DNA of 64,000 nt. Origin: Bacillota bacterium. GTDB taxonomy: Bacteria; Bacillota; Clostridia; Lachnospirales; Lachnospiraceae. The position numbers and the translations under genes were made by a program. The notes beneath the pieces are model-generated. The model saw nothing but the letters and a program-made list of their open reading frames with translations, ran no database searches and was not told where the DNA came from. Location: the NCBI GenBank assembly GCA_023421505.1, contig JAEZTJ010000068.1, positions 1-64,000 on the forward strand, given 5' to 3'. How positions within the stretch are numbered: the stretch's first letter is position 1; each line of letters begins with the position of its first letter. Positions 34,782 to 45,400 of the stretch are shown here, one piece after another.

Positions 34782-35963
34782 ATGCAGAAGAAACGCCTGT
34801 GGAATCGTAATTTTTTATTAATATTTATCATTAATATTACAACTTCAATCAGTTTTCAGATGATGAATACAACACTTGCCAAGTATACGGTATCTTTAGG
34901 CTTATCCGTTAGCATTATGGGATTTGTATCAACTTCGTTTGTGATTACCTCACTTGCAATCAGACCTTATGCGGGAAGATTATGCGATTATAAGAATAAA
35001 AAGAAAATTTTACTAATATCTCTAATACTGATAGCGATTGCAATCCTTGGTTATTCTCAGTCCCACAGCCTGGGTATTCTTATCTTTTTTCGATTAATTC
35101 ATGGTCTTGGTTGGGGACTTGTTACAACGGCATCAAGTACGATAGCTACCGTGTCATTGCCGGAGGAAAAAATCGGTCAGGGAATTGGTGTTTTTGCTTT
35201 GGCATCGGTTATATCTACCGCTGTTGCCCCTAACCTTGGTTTATGGCTGATCGAGCATGGCAGCTATACGATCATGTTCATGGCAGCAGCTGCGATGCCG
35301 CTGTCCGGGATATTACTGTCATTCCTCATTCAAAAAGACAAAAACCACCTTAATAACAGTCAAAGAACGAAAATGGAATCCGTATGGAACAGTATATTTG
35401 CAAAAGAGGCTGTGCTGCCAATGTTGATCATTCTGTTTACAACAGTAGCTACCTGTTCAATTAGTACCTTTCTTGCTTTATATGCAGAGGAGAGGGCTAT
35501 TTCCGGAATTGGAATATTCTTTTCTGTCTATGCGGTTGCATTATTTGTAACCCGGCCGGTCTGCGGCAGGCTAAGCGATATTCTACACAAGAGCTTTATC
35601 ATCATCCCCTGCTCGATACTTTTAATACTTACTTTTGTCCTGCTTACAAGGGCTGATAGGCTTCTTTTATTTACGCTTGCTGCAGTTACCTATGGCTTGG
35701 GTTACGGTGGTTTACAGCCATCGCTTCAGACCTGGTGTGTGAAAAGTGTAAATCGTGAACGCAGAGGTGTAGCTAACAGTACCTTTTTTATCGGACTTGA
35801 TCTGGGTACCAGTCTCGGGACCTTGGTTGCCGGAGGCCTGGCACAATGGAGGGGATATCGCTTTATGTATGAAAGCATGATAATACCAATATCGATCGCC
35901 CTGCTCATCTATATTCTGACCAGAACTACAACGATAAGAAAGATACGGACCAAGGGAGAGTAA
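34782..35963 (+). CDS. Major facilitator superfamily transporter
   Basis: The protein has 393 residues and about 12 transmembrane helices. MFS signature elements are present in the first half (GRLCDYKNKKKIL in loop 2-3) and in the second (GRLSDILHK). A GLGWGLVTTASSTIATV segment resembles the motif C-containing helix 5 region of drug/proton antiporters. It starts 3 bp after esterase 2. It may export by-products or acyl acids freed by the esterases, or be a second importer. Confidence 0.9.
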   Translation: MQKKRLWNRNFLLIFIINITTSISFQMMNTTLAKYTVSLGLSVSIMGFVSTSFVITSLAIRPYAGRLCDYKNKKKILLISLILIAIAILGYSQSHSLGILIFFRLIHGLGWGLVTTASSTIATVSLPEEKIGQGIGVFALASVISTAVAPNLGLWLIEHGSYTIMFMAAAAMPLSGILLSFLIQKDKNHLNNSQRTKMESVWNSIFAKEAVLPMLIILFTTVATCSISTFLALYAEERAISGIGIFFSVYAVALFVTRPVCGRLSDILHKSFIIIPCSILLILTFVLLTRADRLLLFTLAAVTYGLGYGGLQPSLQTWCVKSVNRERRGVANSTFFIGLDLGTSLGTLVAGGLAQWRGYRFMYESMIIPISIALLIYILTRTTTIRKIRTKGE

Positions 35964-35994
35964 GGAACGATTCAGAATTAACTCAATTTGCCAG

Positions 35995-36057
35995 AAATAC
36001 CGTCACCGTTCTAAAGGTTGTAAGAGAACTTAAGAACTTAGGTGGCGGTATTTTTTT
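35995..36057 (+). terminator. Terminator of the transport/esterase operon
   Basis: ATACCGTCACC pairs with GGTGGCGGTAT around a long loop, followed by seven T. Confidence 0.65.
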
Positions 36058-36130
36058 GGTAGTTGATGTCTGTAATAGAAGTGCAGTATCGGAATCAAAT
36101 AAGTAGATGAATTAATAGCTAATTGAAATG

Positions 36131-36163
36131 GGGAGTAGCATTCCAGACTTGGATGCTACTCCC
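36131..36163. repeat. Inverted repeat without T-tract
   Basis: GGGAGTAGCAT (36131-36141) and ATGCTACTCCC (36153-36163), a perfect 11-bp hairpin between the operon terminator and the giant gene. No run of T follows on either strand, so it may be an operator or RNA element. The rest of 36164-36400 holds only a TATAAT-like box near 36268. Confidence 0.6.
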
Positions 36164-36400
36164 TCACTATCGTCTGCCATTACTGCCGCAGGTGTTACCT
36201 GTATGCATTTCAAGGCGAATAAACAACATATAAGGCTATGAATACACTTTTCATTGTTCTTTTATATATAATAGGCTCAGATCAGTATGCAGGAAGAGAA
36301 CATAAATTGGGAGGTGAAAATTAATAGCTTTAATTATACCAATCCACTCTATCGGTTACCAGGATTTATAATGGGGTTTCGATATAGGAAGGAGAAGAAA

Positions 36401-39400
36401 ATGACAGAGGAGGTTATTAGTACAATGAGAAAGATAAGGTTAAGAAACTGCAAAAGGGTAATTGCAGTGCTGATGGCATTTTTAATGATTTTTTCAGTAA
36501 TGCCGACTAATCTGAGGAGTGCGTTTGCTAATGAGATGGATAATAGCGGCATTTCAAAGGGATTACAGCAGTTAATCGAGAGCCTGTCATCAATTTATGG
36601 AGAGGATGCAGCAAAGGAATTATGTCAATCCATGCTCTCACTTGGAATTATTGATGAAAACGGAAATAGTTTGACTTATCAGATTGAGATGGATGGGCAG
36701 TTTTATACCCTGGATCAGATGAGGGAGATCGTGAATGCCTCGGAGGTGGATCTTACCAAGGAGGTTAAGGTAGATGATATCAGCGTAACCCTTGAATTTA
36801 TTAAGAAATTAATTGCATTTGAAGATGCGATGACCTATTTAGACGAAAATTTTGTAAATAATGATACGACAATTACGCAGGAACATCTAGCTGCGATGGA
36901 AAATTTGGAGAACCAGCTTACAACGGACGGTATCTCACTGAATCTGAGCGTTACGGGTTCAGCCATCAGTATTCCTGTTGTTAATTACAATCTTGGTTCA
37001 ATCTATGATACCAATAAAGTGGATATTACATATTCCTTAGCCAATTTTGATGATGCATCCAAGGTTTCCTTCACCCAAACGGCTATTGCAGGAGAATTGG
37101 GTGATGTAATGGATAGTACGGAGCATATCGTAAGCTTAAGTAAGGATGTACCCGAACGAACGGAGACAATACAATTGCCCATAGGCGATGAATTTCTGTG
37201 GAATGGGGATGCGATTGCCTGCTATTTGCACCTTACCAGCTTAAATGGCGGTAAATTTGCCAATGGTAAAGCAGAGCAGCTGGTACCGATAACAAGAAAC
37301 AGTACCTTTACATTTACCATATATAACGGCTCTAATGTACTGTATAATCCGGTTCCGACAGGAAATGTGGATGGATGGACCGTGACAAATGGATATTATA
37401 ATAACGGTGATTTTGGAGGAGAGATTAAGGGAAACGCCAGTAAGAAGGTTGAGGCCAGTCAGACTATCTTTCTGAAGCAGGATGGTAAGAGCTTGGCAAA
37501 CAGCGGTCAGCTGAGTATCAACGCCAGTGCATTCTTCTGGGGACAGGCCTCTTCAACAATGAAAATTGCATTGAATGTTAATTTTTTAACATCGGCTTTC
37601 ACGATAATTAGTACGAAAAGTGTGACTGATAGTGACTATCAAGTGGGGACTCACAAAGAGACCTTTTCCATAAGTGATTCTACTGTGCCTGAGGGGACAT
37701 GTTATATCAATCTGCATGCAACCAATGATAACAGTCTTACCAGAGGTCCGGCAATGCGTAACTTCTACTTAAATATGAAGGATAGTGTAGCACCCACACT
37801 GCAATCCATAAGTGCTCCGTCAGGATACTTCAAGGCTTTAGAGCAGGTACCTATTGTCGTTACCTATAGTGAACCTGTATTACAAGATAGCGTGCTTACC
37901 TTAACAATGAGGGATGCTATGGGTAAAATCTATACAGCGGAAAGTAATAACACCGGACTGAAAAGTGAGAAGGTTACTTTCCTGTTTACCATACCGACTG
38001 CAACACCGCAGACCCTATGGCCAGTAAGTGTGTCAGGAGGTATCAAAGATATTGCTGGGAATGCAGCAGCAGAGTATACCTTTGCAACTGACGTGGCAGC
38101 TCTTGCGACTACCTTCGCTTATAATGAGCTGGACAGTTTGACCGAAATCATCTTAAAGCATGAGGATGGATCCGCTTTAGCGGGCGCCTATCTGCCTGAT
38201 GAGACAAAGGGCATCATCGAGATACCGCTGTATCAGAACAGTGAGACTACGAATGATGGGGCAACCCTCGGACAAAAGCAGAATGAATGGCTGATCAGTA
38301 ATACGACGGTGGATGAAAACAATAATTTTATCGTGAATAAGCTCTATGCTTCCTTAGACAACGGAGCTACAAAAATCCCGCTCTATATTACGGATGCTAC
38401 AGATAAGCTAACGGCCATCTTCGACCTTCCAAAGAGCGGAACACATCGCTTGATGCTTTATTTGGCTTTGGATGCTTCGAATACTGCATTCAGACCAATA
38501 TTGAATGAAGGTTATCAGGCTGATTTTGTAATTGGTGAGATTGTCTTAGTGAAACCAGAGGATATGACAATTGTGTATCCCTCCTACTATCCCTCCGGAA
38601 TAGATAAAGTACTTGACTTAGGAGCAGAAGGAGTGAAGCTTACCTATACCTGCAGTGGTGAGGGAACCTATAAAAAAGCCGAAAACTTCAGATGGGTATC
38701 CACTAACGAGGATGTTGCTGTCATAGCTCCAGACGGTACGGTTACAACCACTGGTATAGGAACGGTTGCCTTTCAATTAATAGCAAATAACGGAGTAAGT
38801 GACGGAACAAAGGATACAATCGTCCAGTCGGAGATCTTTACGGTTCGTGCGAATCTGAATAATCCTATGATTACCACAAGCAAATATATCTTAAGTAAGA
38901 AAGGGTTACCCGCGCCATTATTATGGAGCTCAAATGTAACCTATATTAATCAGCTGGAAGGTAAGAATACTAACTACAGTGTTGCGTTGTATGAAGGAAA
39001 TTATACAACTGCGGAGGAATTAACAGGGAAAAGTGCCATTTATACCACGGAAGCAGCTTTAAATAACAGTATTACAATTCCAAGAGAATGGTTAACCAAT
39101 CTGTCCGCAGACATGATACCTTCTTATACGGTTAAAATAAGCACCACAAATCCGTATAATACCAAGAAGCAAGTGGAGACGGTATGCGGAATTATCATTA
39201 CATCACCTCCTGCTAGTGTTAAAATTGACCGTCCGGCAAGCTACTATCTGCTGGATACGGCAGAGGCTATTACGATTAGCTGGTCCTCCTCTGATGTTAA
39301 TACAGTAGGCGGATATGCTTCTGAATTCAAAATAACAAAAAATGGAGAATTAATAACCACCTCAAGTGAAGTAAGCGGCAGCTTTGAACTTAATCTTCCG

Positions 39401-42400
39401 GATATCACGGGAAGACTTAAGGATGTCTATACGATTACTGCAAAAATTAAGAACAATGATGATGACGCTTACAGTTATGATTCCTATGTTCTGAATGTCT
39501 ATGATGCAGCTGCAATGAAAATCTTTGTAGATGGTCAGGATCAGGAGACGATCACTATGGATAATTCCGGTGTGATTTCAGGTATGACAAGTTCAGAGAT
39601 TATTGCATTAGAGCGAAAGATATCCCTGACCAACCGGTTAAGTATCAATTACGGCGAGTATCCCTATGGCCTGGTAACAGATCAAATAGAGTGGAATTCA
39701 AATTCCTCGAATATTGCCAGCATTAATTATTCCAGAGGAGGTCTCTACAATAACATTGAGGATTATGACACTACCTCCTATATGCCGGATACCAACTTCA
39801 TTCTTGCTGGTTTGGGTGATGGAACTGCTAGCATTAATGCAACCCATAAGCTGACAAGGATGTCCGATACACTTGGTGTTACGGTTAAGACCTTAAAGAA
39901 TAAGCTTTACTTATTCCAGGCGATGCCAATGGTTAAGACCGAATTTGTCTATACGAATGGTAACAATGAGGAAAAAACCTTATACAGTGACGATCACGGT
40001 GCAATCGCGATTTATGAGGAAAAAGGAATCAAAGGTGATGTGAAGCTTAGAAGTACCTTCGGCGGACTTACCTATATGGGTACTATTTATCATGCGAATT
40101 TATTATCCGGAGAAAATGATGGATCAAAGGGAGAACTCTATCCCATCAATAATTATGTTCTCCGCAATGTCGCACAGGTGAATTTAAACTTTCAGAAACC
40201 GGACGGTACTCCTTATACAGGAGAGGTTACCATCCGAGGCGGTGTCTATAAGAATGGTCATTACTGTGAGACCAGTGAAATATCCGATACTGACCATGCA
40301 TGGAAGAAAACACTTACCATAACACCAGAGAATGGTTCCTACAATCAGCTATTTGACATTACACGCTTTTGGTCCGCTGAGGCAGGTGAAAATAATGGCG
40401 TCAGAGTAAATTCCTCAGATGAGATTAAATATGTCTTTGAATTTCAATTTGAAGATGACAGCTATCAGCCACAGATTATTACCTTCTCAGGCAATCTGTC
40501 CGGAGCGGATGTCCTCCGTTTTGGAGAAAGTATTGTAAAGCTAGTTGCCGTAGCACCGGGAGAGAAGGATATACCTTTTTATTCCGCTCAATATCTGGAC
40601 CGTTACAAGAAGAGCGGCCGTCGTGACAATATTAAAGACTACACTGGAAATATCGGTATTAATGCACAGATTCCGAAGCTGCGGATTGATACCCAAGTGA
40701 TCTGGTGGGGTAAACCCTTAAAGGAAAATGCAAACTACTCCGTATCTGTCGTGAATGAAACTGGAGCGGCAATACCAGGACAGACTTATAAAACCTTCCG
40801 ATATCCGTTTGCCTCCATGCTGGTAACAGAGAACCAAGCGGTGCTCGATAAAAATAATATTTGGATAGATGAAACAGGCAGAGGAAAGGTAACTGTTAAG
40901 AGCTTTAATGAGGATGGTACGCTTTACAGCTCAACCCTTGCACCCTATTCCATCCGAAACATGATGAATGTAGAGAATATTACTGACAATGAAGAGGTTA
41001 ATAAGAAATTCATTGCAGAGATGAAAAGCAACATCACCTCTCAGGCATCCTTTGATGCAACCGACAAATTTACACAGAAAGCTCTTAACTTTGTAAGCAA
41101 CATAGAGTTTTCCCAGGGAGCTTTTTCCCTAATCGTAGCTCCAACAGCAGACCCTACGGTATTTAATGCGTTATTGCAGATGAATGTGGGGGATGATCTA
41201 GGTGACGTGGGGCCGGAGGAGGACGGCAACTCCTTGATGCTTGATGATGACGATGTCGAGAAAATGGGAACTGCGAAGGCAGGCTTTGCCAAGGCGCGTG
41301 AATTTACCAACAGTCTTAAGGAGGAGCTTGACAGTGTCGCTGATGATGCATCCGGACTTTCCTTCTTATATCATGTAGGAGGATACTTTAGCTGTCAGGT
41401 ACGCTATAACTTTGATCATGGCAAATGGGAAATAAGACCCATTGGAGGCGGGATCAGTGCCGGCGTGGGAGTTAATTATTCTCATACGGGTAACTTAAAA
41501 CTCTATGGAATCGATATTCCGGTTACCTATGAAATCGCACTAGGCGGAGCAGTTCAGGTGGACTTTGACACACATATCCTTTATGAACCGGTAAATGTAG
41601 GAGGTATCGATTATACCTGGAGTGGTGATAAGGAGTATGTTGCGGATTATCTGACGAATTTGAAAATCAAAGCTTATATCTATGCCTTTGGTGGAATCGG
41701 CTATGATTTTTCTGTAGCAGCCTTAAAAATCGGTGTATTTGGACAATTGGTTCTTGAAAATGAAAATAAATTTTTAAATCGAAATTATCTTAATAGTGCA
41801 ATTGCGAACCAGAATGCCGGTTATAATCAGACAGAGAAGGCACTGTCGGGTTCTTCCCTTACCTTGTCCGGTCAAATCGGAATCAAGGTAGTGGTGAAGC
41901 TGCTATTTATTAAATATTCGAAAACCCTTTGCTCAGCAGCCTTCAATAAGGAATGGACTTTCCGGAACTGGGATAAGATTGAAGCATACTGGAAGGCAAC
42001 AACCGGAGATATGCTGACGGTTGAGAGCTTAAGCTATGCAGCAAGGATGTATGCTCTTGATTCGGGTCTTGATATGAGTGTTTACTCAGAGGAGCCTACC
42101 CTGGAGGATCGCACGTATCTAGCCGATTATGAGCGATCCTGGAAGACAGAGAGTAAACGAACGATATCCCTTGCACTCAGTACGGATAACAGGGCACCCC
42201 AGGAGCTTCAGACCAATGCTTATCCCTATTCAAATCCGCTTATAGCAGATGATGGCCAGATCTTTGTATATTTGTCCGATAACAACAGTACGGATGTCTA
42301 TAATACAACGGTAAGCTACGCATTACTTCAGGGAGATCATTATGTAGATAAGGGAGCCATTAATGAGGAGGCGAGCTTTGGCGATACCCAGATGTCTTTT

Positions 42401-45400
42401 GACAGTAATGAAGGAACTGCGATTGCAGCCTGGACAAGACTGGTAGATAAGCTTGATAAAATGCCTGGCGATGAGATGGATTCCAGTGATATTTCCCTAA
42501 TGCTTAACAATACAGAAGCATATGCAAGCATCTATAAGGATGGTGTCTGGACAACACAGAGACTTAGTGACAACAATACCCCCGATATGGCACCGATTGT
42601 TGCGACAAACGGTAATAAGTCAATCGCAGTTTGGAGAAGTGTATTTTCTGGAAGCGAGAGTGATCCGACTAACTTTGACGGTAAGGACAACATTGTCTAT
42701 CGTATTTATGACGGAAGCAGCTGGAGTGAGACAAAGACCCTCTACAACGGAGTATCCGGAAATGTGGTTGGATTAGAGGCAGCAATGAACTCAGACGGAA
42801 CAACAGCAGTATCTTATACAGTGGATACCGGTGAAGAAAGAGATACAAAGAATTATGAGATGATATGCAGCATAGTTAGTGCTTCCGGTGAGGTAATGAA
42901 TAATATCAGACTGACCAATGACAACTATTCCGATGAGAATTCACAGCTAACAGTTGCCAAATTCGATGCGGAGGATGAAAGATTTGTACTTGGTTGGTAT
43001 AAGGATAATGAAGGAAAAGCGGATATCCGACTTGCGACCTTTGACAAGGAGGGAAATTTAAAGGAAGACTTTGTAGATAGTCTTTATAGTATAACCAGTG
43101 TAAGCAATATCAGTAATACCTTCCGGTTTGTGAATACAGATGACACAGCGAATAGTATTAATGATCTTTCACTTCTGTGGGTGGAAAATAATGCTTCCAC
43201 CGCTAGTGACAGCTTAAAGGCAGTAAAATTCACACAGGAAAACATTGACGGAGTAAATACAACTTATCTATCAGCGGCAATCGATGTTGCGGATATGCCG
43301 AGCAGCACAGTCATCGACAGCTTTGATGCTTATGTTTCCGATGCCTCGAAGGATGAGGTTAAGGTAATTCTTCTGGGAACAGAAACCAAGGATGAATATG
43401 AGACGGAAACCCTTGTAGACGACGACGGAATTGCTAGCGAGGTCAGTGTTCCTAAGACAGAAAGTAAAATGTTTACCGCAGAAGCTTCCTATCAGAATAA
43501 GGCGGCAATAACAGCGGCAGACTATAGCTGCAATGAGATAATAACAGGCTTTCAAATGCCGATAACTTTCACGGTAAAAAATGAAGGTAAGGATATTCTC
43601 ACCAGTGTGACAATTCATTATGGCGAGGATAGCAAAACCTTTGATAATTTAAAAATTTTACCGGGAACAAGTTCAAATCTAACAGTATATTACAGTGTAC
43701 CGGAGGATGTTACCGATTTATCCTATGCCGGCACGGCAACCTTTCATGATGAGGAGGTACAGCTGACTGGTAGCGGATCAGTGGCTCTGGCTGTTACGAA
43801 TCTTGGCATCGCTAAGATCAATACAGTAAAAGAGCAGGACGGTCAGCGTGAATTTGCAGCAACCCTATATAACAGCAGTGCCTATAAACTGAAGGATAGC
43901 AAGAATGTAGTTAAATTTGCTCTTTACGGAGATACTACCTATACAGCAGGGAAAGAGGTATCGGAAGTTATTACAGTATCAGAGCCAGATCAACTGGAGC
44001 TGATTGATAACGGAGCCTTTACCGCAAGACTTACCTTTGATTTAAAGAATTATCTTACAACCTTAGGGAAAGAGGAAATACCGGATAACGGAATTACCTT
44101 GTATTTAAAGACTTGGGTGGAAGATGCAACTGGAAAGGAATTAGCCGAATTTATAGGTGATAACAACTTAAACACCGTTCTATGCGATAATCTGATCATA
44201 CGTAATGGTGGAAAAGCAGTTAAAGTGGATGCTATGCTGTCGAATTCCGATACCAAATCTACAGTGGAATTGAGTCTTCAGAATCTTTCCATGAAAGGAA
44301 TTACAGACGGTAATGTAGCAGTGAACCTTCTGGATGCAAGCGGTAATATCATCGAAACAAAATATCTATCAAACACGGCAGAAAAGCTGGTAAATTTAGA
44401 CGGTGAGGGACTGATAAACAAAACCTTTGTATTTGATAAGCTAGGTTCCGATGTAGAAGCATACTATTTTAATGCATCTGCGGACTCCATGAATGCAGAC
44501 CTGCAATTATTTAGTGCGTCCGGTGTGAATGTTAATTTTAGTAAGGAAACGACTATCTACAATAACTTAAGTACGCAGGGATTAACCTCCACCAATATTA
44601 CGGCCATATCGGCAAATGCGAATGCTAAAGTAGTTCTTAAGGATAAGAACGGCATTGTGCTCACAGAGCAAAAAGGGGCTATAGCTTATACCCTTCCCGT
44701 AAGTTCAGGCGCCAACGAATTCACTGTAATGGTTCTGCCTGATGGTGCCGGAGCAGAAACAAAAAGTTATTCATTTAGCATTGAGAATTCCGTGTCTGCG
44801 GGAGGAACGGTGCAGGTAACTTCCACGGTAGCTCAGAGTGCCAGAGGTTGGTGGAACGTTTCGACAGTACCGGTAGCTCTGTCGGCCAAAGACTTAACGA
44901 ACTTTACGCCAGTAAAAATATTATATAAAATCAATGACGATAAATGGATGAGTAAGGATTATAAAGCTGGAGTAAATAACCTTACTAATCTTACAAAGGA
45001 AGGTACTTATATTATTAATGCCAAACTCCAGGATGCGAGGGGTTACAATTTGACAGCTGACAGTCAGACGATTAAGGTGGACAGGAAGGAACCAGCTTTT
45101 ACCCCAGGTAAAACCTCAGCAGTACTTAAGGATGGTATTTATCATGTATCTGCCGATGTAACTGATACCGGCAGCGGCTTATACAGTGTGGTTATGTCAA
45201 TCGACGGCACGAATTATACGCTGAATAAGAAGGAGGATAAAAATACCTATACAGCTGAAATACTTAGAGATAAGGAAACCTTAGTCACGATTACCGCAAC
45301 TGATATGGCAGGAAACACAGCTATGACTTCGGTAGGTAAAACCGCACCAGCTAATGGTGGAACGGATGAGCCATCAATAATTACACATACTCCTACTGTC

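Noticed and set aside
36131..36163. Terminator call for the 11-bp hairpin
   Set aside because: No T-tract on either side; kept only as an inverted repeat.
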